Source of the DNA: WRMS01 sp038562165
GTDB lineage: Bacteria; Bacillota; Peptococcia; DRI-13; UBA5745
Reading direction: 5' to 3'
Assembly: GCA_038562165.1 (NCBI GenBank)
Contig: JBCFAO010000012.1
Location: 1 to 64,000 of the forward strand
DNA: 64,000 nt
Positions 27,195 to 35,699 of the stretch are shown here, piece by piece (positions within the stretch are counted from its first letter, which is position 1; every line of letters begins with the position of its first letter). The position numbers and the translations under genes are program-made. The notes beneath the pieces were generated by a model that saw only the letters and a program-made list of their open reading frames with translations, ran no database searches and was not told where the DNA came from.

Positions 27195-28547
27195 ATGATT
27201 ATCGTTATCATTCCATTTATTGTTTTACTGGCTATTATTTTAATTCCTAAGATTCCTCTTGTTGGCGGCAATATACAAGCCGGTCTGCTGATTACGGGTT
27301 TAGTGGCTCTTTTGATGGGAGGAGTCATAAATCCGGTTGATTGGGGTCTGGCCTGGATTGACGGCGTAGACCGGATTGCCTGGGTTATTTGCTTGTCGGT
27401 ATTCGGCAGCGTCTATGCTGAAACTCAGGTGGAAATGGGTACAATGGATACCGTAATCAATTCCTTGCGGGCCTTGTTCGGACATTCGCCTAAAGGGCTG
27501 ATCATTTCCGTTATGATCGCCTTGACCATTGCCGGTTCTTTATTGGGTGACGCTATTGCCGCTTCCACCGTTATCGGTGTTCTGGTCATCAAATCCTTAG
27601 CGGAGATGAATTTAACAGGCGAGCAGATTTCCGCCACTATCGTTATGGGCGCAAGCCTTGGTTCTATCATGCCGCCGATCACCCAAGCCATATTTCTGGC
27701 TGCCGGCTTGGTAGGCATTGAACCCGATCCCGTAGTTAACATTGGTTATTTTACCGTCGGTGTCGGTGTCATTCTTTGTTCTATTTATGTGGCGAATATG
27801 TTTATCAAAATTAAATCCCTGCCGGAAGACTTGATTCCCAAGGAGACGGCCGGTCAGATCGTCAGGAAAAATTGGCCTACGCTGGTTCCTTTGTTTATCC
27901 TGATCCTTCTGGTAGTTTTGCGGACCGGCTTCAAGATTGACGTGATCACCATGGTTATGGGCGGCTTTATTGATATCATTAAGACCATTCCGATCATCAA
28001 AGGCTTCTCCAACCTGATTGTTCTCAGCATCATTATCGTCATGGTCATCAGTTTCTTTTTTCCCAGGGTGCGCAGCCAGTTGGGCACCGTCGTTGGCCGG
28101 GGCTTAGTTAATGTAAAGACCAGCTTCACGGTGCAGGTCAGCGCCGGTCTGATGCTGGGTGCTTTCTACAAAGCCGGCCAGATCGAAGCTGTAAAAACCT
28201 TTGCCTTAGCTCTCAACCAGAACCTGCTGAAGCTGGGCGGCAGCGCCGCTCTTTGCTTGCTCGGTATGCTCACCGGTTCTCAGACCACCGCCCAAAACGC
28301 CATTTTCTCTTTCTTTGGCCCCGCCTTGATTGAGATCGGCCTGGATCCGGTGAATGTAGCCGTAGCCGGCGCCCATTTGGCTATGTCTGGCCAGGGCCTG
28401 CCTCCTGCCGACCTGACTACCTTTGTGGTGGCCGGCCTGGTTGGCGGTATTTTGGGTATTAAGGTTGACCCCGTAAAATCCATGTTTTATTCTGCCGTAA
28501 TGTGCATTTATTTCTTGATTGTGGGCATTGTATTCCTTTATATCTAA
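27195..28547 (+). CDS. DctM/TRAP large-permease-like transporter
   Basis: A 450-aa polytopic membrane protein with about 11-12 hydrophobic segments and the GASLGSIMPPITQAIF segment typical of DctM-type TRAP permeases and related ion-transporter superfamily proteins (near residue 154). No DctP binding protein or DctQ small subunit gene adjoins it, so it is either a stand-alone permease of this superfamily or uses partners elsewhere. The substrate is probably an organic anion. Strong AAAAAAGGAGGG ribosome site. A terminator follows, so it seems to be a single-gene unit. Confidence 0.75.
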   Translation: MIIVIIPFIVLLAIILIPKIPLVGGNIQAGLLITGLVALLMGGVINPVDWGLAWIDGVDRIAWVICLSVFGSVYAETQVEMGTMDTVINSLRALFGHSPKGLIISVMIALTIAGSLLGDAIAASTVIGVLVIKSLAEMNLTGEQISATIVMGASLGSIMPPITQAIFLAAGLVGIEPDPVVNIGYFTVGVGVILCSIYVANMFIKIKSLPEDLIPKETAGQIVRKNWPTLVPLFILILLVVLRTGFKIDVITMVMGGFIDIIKTIPIIKGFSNLIVLSIIIVMVISFFFPRVRSQLGTVVGRGLVNVKTSFTVQVSAGLMLGAFYKAGQIEAVKTFALALNQNLLKLGGSAALCLLGMLTGSQTTAQNAIFSFFGPALIEIGLDPVNVAVAGAHLAMSGQGLPPADLTTFVVAGLVGGILGIKVDPVKSMFYSAVMCIYFLIVGIVFLYI

Positions 28548-28595
28548 AACCGAAGCTTTAAGAAAAATAGGGAAGAATACAAAAAAATACAAACC

Positions 28596-28652
28596 AGGGG
28601 CTGTCACAAATTTTGGTCTTTCAAAAAGCCAATTTTTGCGGCAGCCCCTTTG
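28596..28652 (+). terminator. Terminator after the DctM-like gene
   Basis: AGGGGCTG (28596) pairs with CAGCCCCT (28642-28649). The intervening CAAATTTTGG and CCAATTTTTG segments extend the stem imperfectly, and a short T-run follows. Confidence 0.7.
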
Positions 28653-28675
28653 TCAACATTGGACCGGCCTCCTGC

Positions 28676-28693
28676 ATATAATGATCATTATAT
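28676..28693 (+). promoter_or_regulatory. 18-bp perfect palindrome before the desulfurase gene
   Basis: ATATAATGATCATTATAT reads identically on both strands and lies 30 bp upstream of the next start codon. It overlaps TATAAT-like -10 sequence, so a repressor operator at the promoter is plausible. No cognate regulator is adjacent. Confidence 0.45.
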
Positions 28694-28723
28694 CTATGCG
28701 TTATAAGATGGGAGTGGAGCGGC

Positions 28724-29869
28724 ATGGAGACTATATATTTAGATAACGGAGCCACCAGCTTTCCCAAGGCCCCGGGTTTAGGCCAAGCTATGGCGGATTA
28801 TTTGGATAACAATGGCGTTAATATCAACAGAGGCAGCTATCAGGCCGCCGCCTCCGCCGCCAATGGGGTGCTGGAGACAAGGGAGCTTTTGGGCGAGCTT
28901 TTTCATTATAGAAAGGAGTCCCACATTATTTTTTCTGCCGGGGTTACCCAAAGCCTTAATTTGATCATCAAGGGGCTCCTGAAACCGGGAGACCACTGTA
29001 TTGTCAGCTCTATGGAGCATAACGGCGTAATGCGGCCCCTGGTGCAGATGGCAGCCAAGGGAGTAACCTTTGACCGGGTGCCTTGCGACCGCCGGGGACG
29101 GCTGGTGCTCACCGGACTGGAGGAGCTTTTCCGGCCCAATACGAAGCTGGTGGTGATGCTGCATGCTTCCAATGTCTGCGGTACCCTGATGCCGATAGCC
29201 AAAGTAGCCAAGATCTGCCGGGAAAAAGCCGTGCCCTTTGTGCTGGACGCCGCTCAGACAGCAGGCCACATTGACATCAACATGGAAGAATTAGGCTTGG
29301 CCGCTCTTTGTTTCCCCGGCCATAAAGGGCTGATGGGCCCCGGCGGCATCGGCGGCATGATTGTTGCGCCGTCTTTGGCGGCGGAGCTGGAGCCCTTAGT
29401 GGCAGGAGGCACCGGCAGCCATTCCGAATCCGAGGAAATGCCGCCAGAACTGCCGGAGCGCTTTGAAGCCGGTACCATGAATATTGCCGGCATCTTTGGT
29501 CTGCGCCATAGCCTGCAATTCATTAAGAACCAGTCTCTGGAGGCCATTCATCATAAGGAAATGATACTTACCGCCTGTTTCCTTGACGGCGTCAAAAGAA
29601 TGGATAGTATCCGGATCGTAGGGGAGCCGGGTATGGCTAACCGGATGGCCGTAGTCTCCCTGGATTTTCTAAACCGGGATAATAGCGAAGTCGCCTTTCA
29701 ACTGGCGGAGCAATACGGCATTATGACCCGCAGCGGGCTGCAATGCGCTCCATCGGCTCATAAGTCCCTGGGCACCTTCCCCCAGGGTACGGTGCGCTTT
29801 TCCTTTAGCTATTTCAATACGGAGGAGCAAATCGACAAAGCGGTGGAGGCAGTGAGGGCTCTGGCTTAA
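28724..29869 (+). CDS. Cysteine desulfurase-family (class V aminotransferase) protein
   Basis: A 381-aa PLP enzyme of the cysteine desulfurase/selenocysteine lyase-like family. DNGATSFPK opens the fold, the PLP lysine is in FPGHKGLMGPGGIGG (about 200), and the catalytic-cysteine loop RSGLQCAPSAHKSLGT is at about 340. This subgroup is repeatedly found with selenium-dependent molybdenum hydroxylase genes, and such genes lie at both ends of this window. It may supply sulfur or selenium for the Mo site of xanthine and nicotinate dehydrogenases, though general sulfur transfer is equally possible. It is transcribed alone and is convergent with the fab cluster. Confidence 0.83.
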   Translation: METIYLDNGATSFPKAPGLGQAMADYLDNNGVNINRGSYQAAASAANGVLETRELLGELFHYRKESHIIFSAGVTQSLNLIIKGLLKPGDHCIVSSMEHNGVMRPLVQMAAKGVTFDRVPCDRRGRLVLTGLEELFRPNTKLVVMLHASNVCGTLMPIAKVAKICREKAVPFVLDAAQTAGHIDINMEELGLAALCFPGHKGLMGPGGIGGMIVAPSLAAELEPLVAGGTGSHSESEEMPPELPERFEAGTMNIAGIFGLRHSLQFIKNQSLEAIHHKEMILTACFLDGVKRMDSIRIVGEPGMANRMAVVSLDFLNRDNSEVAFQLAEQYGIMTRSGLQCAPSAHKSLGTFPQGTVRFSFSYFNTEEQIDKAVEAVRALA

Positions 29870-29877
29870 GCATAGAC

Positions 29878-29955
29878 AAAGAGCATGAATAAACAGAAAG
29901 AGAAAGAAGGCCTTTGATTGAGGCCTTTCTCCCAATAGTTTATGCATGCTCTTTT
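29878..29955. terminator. Bidirectional nested terminator between convergent units
   Basis: An outer stem pairs AAAGAGCATGAATAAAC (29878) with GTTTATGCATGCTCTTT. An inner stem is AAGGCCT-N7-AGGCCTT. A-runs on the left and T-runs on the right let it act on both strands, stopping the desulfurase transcript and the fab transcript. Confidence 0.8.
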
Positions 29956-29969
29956 TAAATTCAGGGGCC

Positions 29970-30377
29970 CTAGGCCAGCATAAATGAGAATTCCCCTTGG
30001 GCGCAGAGCTTGTCTCCGACGTAAACCTTGCCTTCCGCAAAGTAAAAGGGCTTCCTTGCTTTCGTAATCCGGCAGTGGCAGCGGACCCGGTCCCCCGGCT
30101 TTACGGGCTGGCGGAAGCGGACGTTGTTGAGGCTGGTATAATACGTCTCGGCGGCCTTTTCTTCTGCCAGGCAAACGGCACAGGATTGGGCCATCATTTC
30201 GCAGAGAATAACGCCGGGCACCACCGGATTGCCAGGGAAATGACCCTGGAGAAAAAACTCGTCGCCCCGGACGTCGTAATAAGCGGTGGCACTGCCGTCT
30301 TCATTAAGATAGGCTTCCTCCACCAAAAGCATAGGCTCCCGGTGGGGCAATATGGCTTTGATTTCTTCTTTATTCAT
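29970..30377 (-). CDS. fabZ: 3-hydroxyacyl-ACP dehydratase FabZ
   Basis: A 135-aa hot-dog-fold dehydratase. LPHREPMLLVEEAYL near the N-terminus contains the catalytic His, and GHFPGNPVVPGVILCEMMAQ near residue 50 is the FabZ signature with the catalytic Glu. I start at the second ATG (30377), with AAGGAG nine bases upstream, instead of the longer frame from 30407. It is the last gene of the fab cluster, downstream of fabF, and removes water from 3-hydroxyacyl-ACP in each elongation round. Confidence 0.92.
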   Translation of the reverse strand: MNKEEIKAILPHREPMLLVEEAYLNEDGSATAYYDVRGDEFFLQGHFPGNPVVPGVILCEMMAQSCAVCLAEEKAAETYYTSLNNVRFRQPVKPGDRVRCHCRITKARKPFYFAEGKVYVGDKLCAQGEFSFMLA

Positions 30378-30421
30378 TCTTTGCATCTCCTTGCTGGTCT
30401 GCCGCAATCAATCTGCCGCAA

Positions 30422-31660
30422 TCATTCTGCCGGCACAAAGGCTACCACGCTGTTGTGACCGCCAAAGCCCAAAGAGGTGGAAAGGGCAAAGTCGCAGGCC
30501 ACGGCAGCCTTTTGGTTGGGGGTATAGTTCAGATCGCAGTCGGGGTCGGCTTCTTTATAGCCCATGGTGGGCGGAATGACCCCTTCATGCAAGGCCTTGA
30601 CGGCGGCAATGGCCTCGGCGGCGCCGGCAGCCCCCAGCATATGGCCGGTCATGGATTTGGTGCTGCTGATGTGCAAGCTTTTAGCGGCAGTTTCGCCAAA
30701 GGCTTTCTTTATAGCCAGGGTTTCCGCTTTGTCATTAAGAGGAGTGGAAGTGCCGTGGGCATTGTAATAGACTTGCATGCCCTCCCGATATCCGGCTTCC
30801 GCCAAGGCTTGACGGATGGCATTGGCTGCTCCTTCCGCTTCCGGATGGGGAGCGGTGATATGGTAGGCGTCGCTGGTGTTGCCGTAGCCTTTAATCTCTG
30901 CGTAAATCTTAGCTCCCCGGGCTTTGGCCTGCTCATATTCCTCCAAAACCAAGATGGCAGCTCCTTCACCCATTACGAAGCCATCCCGGTTTTTGTCAAA
31001 GGGAGTTGAGCTTTCCAAGGGCAGGTTTTTGGTGGAAAGGGCCTGGCAATTGATGAAGCCTGCGGTGGCTAAAGCATTGATAGGAGCTTCGGTGCCGCCG
31101 GCAATAATGGCGTCGGCGTAGCCGTGCTTGATGGTGCGGAAGGCCTCGCCCAAAGTATGGGTGGAGGTGGCGCAGGCGGTGACCACCGGCAGGGTGGGGC
31201 CCATGGCTTGATACTTGATGGAAATATTACCGGTAGCCATGTTGGAGATCATCATGGGGATAAAAAAGGGTGAAATTCTGCGGGGCCCGTCGGAGAGCAG
31301 TTTTTCGTGGCCGCTCATAAAGGTGTCCATACCGCCGATACCGGAGCCCACGTAAACCCCCAGGCGTTCCGGTTTCACCCGGCCCATAATCCCGCTGTCC
31401 TCCATGGCCTGGGCGGCCGCGGCTAAAGCGTATTGGCTGTAAAGATCAGTGCGGCGAATATCATTTTTCTCCATATAAAGGGAAGGATCAAAGTCCTTTA
31501 CTTCCGCCGCTATGTTTACCTTAAAACCCTCGGTATCAAACTTTGTAATAAAATCAATGCCTACTTTACCGGCAAGCAAAGCCTGCCAATAGGCGGACAA
31601 GGTATTGCCGATGGGAGTGACGGCTCCCATTCCTGTTATTACTACTCTTTTCACATGCAT
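30422..31660 (-). CDS. fabF: 3-oxoacyl-ACP synthase II (FabF)
   Basis: A 412-aa condensing enzyme with the complete Cys-His-His triad: VTACATSTH (Cys about 165), NAHGTSTPLND (His about 304) and KSMTGHMLGAAGA (His about 340). It elongates acyl-ACP with malonyl-ACP. The start ATG overlaps the end of fabG by 10 bp, so the two are translationally coupled. Confidence 0.95.
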   Translation of the reverse strand: MHVKRVVITGMGAVTPIGNTLSAYWQALLAGKVGIDFITKFDTEGFKVNIAAEVKDFDPSLYMEKNDIRRTDLYSQYALAAAAQAMEDSGIMGRVKPERLGVYVGSGIGGMDTFMSGHEKLLSDGPRRISPFFIPMMISNMATGNISIKYQAMGPTLPVVTACATSTHTLGEAFRTIKHGYADAIIAGGTEAPINALATAGFINCQALSTKNLPLESSTPFDKNRDGFVMGEGAAILVLEEYEQAKARGAKIYAEIKGYGNTSDAYHITAPHPEAEGAANAIRQALAEAGYREGMQVYYNAHGTSTPLNDKAETLAIKKAFGETAAKSLHISSTKSMTGHMLGAAGAAEAIAAVKALHEGVIPPTMGYKEADPDCDLNYTPNQKAAVACDFALSTSLGFGGHNSVVAFVPAE

Positions 31661-32397
31661 AACCCCCCATCGATTTGGATCACGGCGCCGGTAATATAAG
31701 AGGCGTCCTCGGAAGCCAGGAAAGCCACAGCCTTAGCAATTTCCGCCGGCTGGCCCATCCGTTTCAAGGGTATGGAGGCCAAGGCTCCTTCTTTTACTTT
31801 ATCCGGCAGCTTTGCCGTCATATCGCTTTCAATAAAGCCCGGCGCTACGGCATTGCAGGTAACGTTTCTGCCGGCCAGCTCCCGGGCCACGGTTTTGGTC
31901 AGGCCGATCATGCCGGCTTTGGCGCTGGCGTAGTTGGCCTGGCCCGCATTGCCCATGATGCCGGCTACGGAAGTGATGTTGATGATCCGCCCGGAACGCT
32001 GCTTCATCATCGGGCTGTAGATATGCCGGATCATATTAAAAGCGCCTTTTAAATTGGCGTTGATCACCTGGTCGAAACTGGCCTCGCTCATGGAAAGCAG
32101 CAGGCCGTCTTTGGTGATGCCTGCGTTATTGACTAAGATATCAATTTTGCCAAAGCAGCCGAGGATTTCCTTTACCGTGTCCTTGGCTGCCTCAAAGGAG
32201 GCCACGTCGCAGCGGTAGGCTTTGGCCTTTACCGCCATTTGCTCAAGCTGGCCGCAGGTTTCCATAGCGGCTGCTTCGTTGCCATGATAAAGGATAGCCA
32301 CATCGGCGCCTTGAGCAGCCAGCTCCAGGGCGATGGCCTTGCCGATGCCCCGGCTGCCGCCGGTGACCACGGCTGTTTTATTTTTTAAGTTTGTCAT
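31651..32397 (-). CDS. fabG: 3-oxoacyl-ACP reductase (FabG)
   Basis: A 248-aa short-chain dehydrogenase. The NADPH site is TGGSRGIGKAIA (about 12), with NNAGITKDGL near 90, catalytic Ser in NITSVAG and YASAKAG (Tyr about 154, Lys +4), and the family C-terminus ITGAVIQIDGGL. It reduces 3-oxoacyl-ACP and sits between fabD and fabF with a 2-bp gap and a 10-bp overlap respectively. Confidence 0.95.
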   Translation of the reverse strand: MTNLKNKTAVVTGGSRGIGKAIALELAAQGADVAILYHGNEAAAMETCGQLEQMAVKAKAYRCDVASFEAAKDTVKEILGCFGKIDILVNNAGITKDGLLLSMSEASFDQVINANLKGAFNMIRHIYSPMMKQRSGRIINITSVAGIMGNAGQANYASAKAGMIGLTKTVARELAGRNVTCNAVAPGFIESDMTAKLPDKVKEGALASIPLKRMGQPAEIAKAVAFLASEDASYITGAVIQIDGGLCM

Positions 32398-32399
32398 GA

Positions 32400-33380
32400 T
32401 TATCTGGAACCTCCGTTGTTTTCCGGCAGGCCTTCGGCTTTCCCCATGCCGGCGTCGTTGCCGTTGCCGGCCCTATCGCTAAGTGCGGCCAGGGTTTGCT
32501 CCAGGCTGGCCTTATCCTCCACATTCAGGGTGCCGGCCTGAGGCAGGATTTTATTGACCAGCCCGCAAAGGGTTTTGCCGGCCCCCAACTCCACGAAAGT
32601 GTCTACCCCCTGGGAGGCCAGATATTCGATGGAGGACTGCCAATAAAGGGGACTGTTGATTTGCCGGAAAAGCAGGTCTTTACCGGTATAGGGCCGGCCG
32701 CTGACGTTGGCGATTACCGGGATGGCGGCGGAAGCAAAGGCCAAACCGGCAAACTCCGCGGCCAAAGTTTCGGCGGCCTGATCCATAAAAGGTGAGTGGA
32801 AGCCGCCGCTGACGGCCAGTTTCAGGGCTTTGCCGCCGGCAGCTTTGACTGCCGCCTGAAAAGGAGCGGCGGAATCAGCCTGGCAGGCTACCACCGTTTG
32901 ATTGGCGCTGTTGTAATTGGCGGGATAGCAGCGGGCCAAGGCGCCGGCGATTTCTTCGATGGCCGGGGCGGCCAGGCCCATAACGGCAAACATGGCGCTG
33001 CCGCTTTCCCGGGAGCATTGTTCCATCAGCTCTCCCCGGCGGCAGACGAAGCGGAAAGCCTCTTCATCGGTCAGGCTGCCGGCAAAGGCTAAGGCGGGAA
33101 TCTCCCCCAGGGAAAAGCCGGCGATATAATCGGGCCCGATGCCTGCCCCTTCCAAGGTCCGGGCTGCTGCCAGGCCAACGCAAAACAAGGCGGGCTGAGT
33201 CACGCTGGTAACGGTCAGCTCTTCTTTGGAGGCGGCAAAGCATTGTTCCGAGGTGCCGGGGCGGATAGCGTCGGCCATAGCAAAAACAGTCCGGGCCTCC
33301 GGTGATACTTCCCACAATTCTTTGCCCATGCCGGTGTATTGGGCTCCCTGGCCGGCAAAAAGGAAAGCTATTTTACCCAT
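32400..33380 (-). CDS. fabD: Malonyl-CoA:ACP transacylase (FabD)
   Basis: A 326-aa malonyl transferase. FAGQGAQYTGMG begins the fold, the nucleophile elbow reads GFSLGEIPAL (Ser about 90) and the catalytic His is in GGFHSPFMD (about 200). The elbow has Phe where GHSLGE is usual, a mild oddity next to the nucleophile. A C-terminal tail of about 25 residues rich in Gly, Asn and Glu extends past the domain. Its start overlaps the end of fabK by 13 bp. Confidence 0.92.
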   Translation of the reverse strand: MGKIAFLFAGQGAQYTGMGKELWEVSPEARTVFAMADAIRPGTSEQCFAASKEELTVTSVTQPALFCVGLAAARTLEGAGIGPDYIAGFSLGEIPALAFAGSLTDEEAFRFVCRRGELMEQCSRESGSAMFAVMGLAAPAIEEIAGALARCYPANYNSANQTVVACQADSAAPFQAAVKAAGGKALKLAVSGGFHSPFMDQAAETLAAEFAGLAFASAAIPVIANVSGRPYTGKDLLFRQINSPLYWQSSIEYLASQGVDTFVELGAGKTLCGLVNKILPQAGTLNVEDKASLEQTLAALSDRAGNGNDAGMGKAEGLPENNGGSR

Positions 33381-34312
33381 GCCGCGGCCTCCTTGAATTT
33401 TACTGCGGCTTCGGCAAATAATTCTTCAATGATTTCTTTAGCGGTTTGTTCTTTATTGACCAGGCCGCTGACCTGGCCGGCCATGAAGCAGCCGTTTTTT
33501 TCGTCTCCTTCTTTGACGGCCCGGCGCAGGGCTCCGGCTCCGAAAGCTTCCAGCTCTTCCAAAGACATCTCGTTTTGCATTTCGTTTTTCAGAAATTGAT
33601 GGGTAAAAGGAGATTTAAGAGCCCGGACAGGATGGCCCAGCCGCCGGCCGGTGGTCATGGTGGCGATATCGCCCGCTGCCAGAACCTTCTTTTTATAATT
33701 TTCGTGGATAGTGCATTCTTTGGCTACCAAAAATCTGGTGCCCAACTGGACGCCGCAGGCTCCCAGCATAAAGGCTGCCGCTACTCCCCGGCCGTCGCCG
33801 ATGCCGCCGGCGGCAATGACCGGCAATTGTACTGCATCGCAGACTTGAGGCACCAGGGCCATCGTATTCAAATCGCCGATATGGCCGCCGGATTCACCGC
33901 CTTCGGCAATAACGGCCGCCGCCCCGGCCCGTTGGACCAGTTTGGCCACGCCGGTGGAAGGGACCACGGGAATTACCTTGATTCCGGCAGCCAGCCAGGC
34001 TTTCATATATTTGGTGGGCAGACCGGCTCCCGTGGTCACTACCGGTACTTTTTCTTCGGCCACTAAGGTGGCAATGTCCTCCACAAAAGGGCTCATCAGC
34101 ATGAGGTTGACGCCAAAGGGCTTATTGGTACGGGCCCGGGTTTGCCGAATCTGCTCCCGGACATAGTCTGCCGGAGCGGAACCGGCGGAGATAATGCCTA
34201 AGCCGCCGGCTTCGGATACGGCGGAAGCCAGGCTGTAATCAGAAACCCAGGCCATACCGCCCTGAAAAATCGGGTATTGGATGCCTAACAGGTCGCATAA
34301 AATCGTTTTCAT
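33368..34312 (-). CDS. fabK: Enoyl-ACP reductase II (FabK, FMN-dependent)
   Basis: A 314-aa FMN-dependent enoyl-ACP reductase of the nitronate-monooxygenase fold. YPIFQGGMAWVSDYSLASAV at the N-terminus, the IAEGGESGGHIGDL loop near 136 and IAAGGIGDGRGVAAAFMLGA near 165 are characteristic of FabK. No fabI or fabL is in the cluster, so this is the likely enoyl reductase; FabK enzymes are insensitive to triclosan. Between it and acpP lie 131 bp with a hairpin. Confidence 0.93.
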   Translation of the reverse strand: MKTILCDLLGIQYPIFQGGMAWVSDYSLASAVSEAGGLGIISAGSAPADYVREQIRQTRARTNKPFGVNLMLMSPFVEDIATLVAEEKVPVVTTGAGLPTKYMKAWLAAGIKVIPVVPSTGVAKLVQRAGAAAVIAEGGESGGHIGDLNTMALVPQVCDAVQLPVIAAGGIGDGRGVAAAFMLGACGVQLGTRFLVAKECTIHENYKKKVLAAGDIATMTTGRRLGHPVRALKSPFTHQFLKNEMQNEMSLEELEAFGAGALRRAVKEGDEKNGCFMAGQVSGLVNKEQTAKEIIEELFAEAAVKFKEAAAWVK

Positions 34313-34356
34313 CTTAATACGGAATCCTCCAAATCCATGTGTTATATAAGGCCTAG

Positions 34357-34386
34357 TGCTTTGTGTCGGCTAAAACTTGTCACAGA
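34357..34386. repeat. Small palindromic repeat, copy 1
   Basis: CTTTGTG pairs with CACAGAG around a TAAAACTTGT-containing loop. A closely similar 30-bp sequence occurs in reverse orientation at 56545-56574. Confidence 0.45.
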
Positions 34387-34400
34387 GTACTGGTTAAAGA

Positions 34401-34432
34401 AGCAGGCTCTCCTTGGGTTTGGAAAGCCTGCT
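34401..34432 (-). terminator. Hairpin downstream of acpP (partial terminator or RNA end)
   Basis: AGCAGGCTTTCC and GGAGAGCCTGCT form a 12-bp arm pair with one mismatch on the transcribed strand, followed by TCTTT. The T-run is weak, so it may cap or attenuate, making acpP mRNA more abundant than the distal fab genes. Confidence 0.5.
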
Positions 34433-34443
34433 GAAGGGATTGA

Positions 34444-34665
34444 TTAAGCAGTCAGACTGTTGATGAGAGAGACCAAATCTCCTACTGTTTGCAGGGTTTC
34501 GTCAGCCTCGATGGTGATACCGAACTCTTCTTCGAAGGCCATAATCAGCTCCACCGTATCCAGGGAGTCAAAGCCCAGAGATTCCAACGTAGATTCGGCA
34601 GTAATGGCGGCAGGATCTAATTCCTTTTTTTCAGCGATAAGGTTAGTTACTTTTTCTAATGTCAT
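34444..34665 (-). CDS. acpP: Acyl carrier protein
   Basis: A 73-aa acidic protein with the phosphopantetheine site GFDSLDTVELIMAFEEEFGI (Ser about 34). It carries acyl chains through the Fab enzymes encoded on either side. Ribosome site GAGGAGG. Confidence 0.95.
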   Translation of the reverse strand: MTLEKVTNLIAEKKELDPAAITAESTLESLGFDSLDTVELIMAFEEEFGITIEADETLQTVGDLVSLINSLTA

Positions 34666-34689
34666 TGTGGTTCCTCCTCGATTTTAATG

Positions 34690-34731
34690 AGAGTTTTAAA
34701 GTAAATTCGGTCAGGCTGCCAGAGTTTTAAA
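34690..34731 (-). promoter_or_regulatory. Phased direct repeats upstream of acpP
   Basis: On the coding strand TTTAAAACTCT occurs twice, 31 bp apart (about three helical turns), between fabH and acpP. The spacing suggests a protein-binding pair or internal promoter, but no factor can be named. Confidence 0.35.
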
Positions 34732-34742
34732 ATAAAGACCGG

Positions 34743-35699
34743 CTAGAGCTTTATTATGCAGGCCCCGGTAGTAAAACCGCCGCCGAAAGCCGACAAAACG
34801 ATAATGTCTCCCCTTTGGATTTTACCCTGCCGCCACAGATCATCCAGCAAAAGGGGAATGCTGGCGGAAGAGGTATTGCCATAATGTTGGATACCGATGG
34901 CTGTTTGTTCCTCGGTGAAGCCCAAAAGCTTGGCGGCGCTTTGAATGATCCGGATATTGGCCTGATGGGGGATCACCATTTTGACCTGGGCCGGCGTAAG
35001 ACCCGCCTGAGCCAAAGCTTTTTTAACATCCTTAACCATGGCGCCTACGGCAAACTTAAATACCTTGCGGCCGGACATGCTAAGAACATTGGGCCGGTGG
35101 GGCAATTGGCTGAAGGGATTGATATTGTTGAACCCGGGAATCAATAGGGCCTGCTCTGTATCGCTTTGGGCTGTCAGCACCCTGGCCAGGAGGCCATCGC
35201 CTTTTTGCAGCACTACAGCTCCGGCACCGTCGCCAAAAAGAACGCAGGTGGAGCGGTGATTCCAGTCCAGATGCTTCGACATCATTTCGCAAGCCACCAC
35301 CAGCACCTTATCTGCCCGGCCGCTGTCCAGATAAGCAGCCGCCACATCCAAAGCATAAATGAAGCCGGTACAGGCTGCATTGAGATCAAAGGCGGGGCAA
35401 TGGGCGCCGATTTCCTGCTGCACCATGCAGGCTAAGGAGGGGGTGACATTGTCTCCCTGCAAAGTAGCGCATATGATCAGATCCAAATCAGCCGCTGCTA
35501 TGCCGGCATTGGCCAAGGCCTGGTTAGAGGCGGTGGCAGTGAGTTCCAGACCGGTTTCCGTGGTGGCGATAAACCGGGTTTTAATGCCGCTGCGGCTGGT
35601 GATCCATTCGTCATTAGTGTCCACTATGGTGGAAAGCTGGTCGTTGGTTAAAGAAAATTGCGGATGGGCTTTGCCCGTTCCCATAATTTGAAAGCTCAT
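34743..35699 (-). CDS. fabH: 3-oxoacyl-ACP synthase III (FabH)
   Basis: A 318-aa initiating condensing enzyme with Cys in DLNAACTGFIYAL (about 112), His in IPHQANIRII (about 245) and Asn in YGNTSSASIPLLL (about 275). It joins acetyl-CoA, or a branched primer, to malonyl-ACP. It directly follows the fabT stop with no gap. Confidence 0.95.
   Translation of the reverse strand: MSFQIMGTGKAHPQFSLTNDQLSTIVDTNDEWITSRSGIKTRFIATTETGLELTATASNQALANAGIAAADLDLIICATLQGDNVTPSLACMVQQEIGAHCPAFDLNAACTGFIYALDVAAAYLDSGRADKVLVVACEMMSKHLDWNHRSTCVLFGDGAGAVVLQKGDGLLARVLTAQSDTEQALLIPGFNNINPFSQLPHRPNVLSMSGRKVFKFAVGAMVKDVKKALAQAGLTPAQVKMVIPHQANIRIIQSAAKLLGFTEEQTAIGIQHYGNTSSASIPLLLDDLWRQGKIQRGDIIVLSAFGGGFTTGACIIKL

Noticed and set aside
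28662..28680. Second sigma-54 promoter (TTGGACC...CTGCA) before the desulfurase gene
   Set aside because: The distance between GG and GC is one base too long and the -24 box lacks CAC, so it does not meet the consensus.
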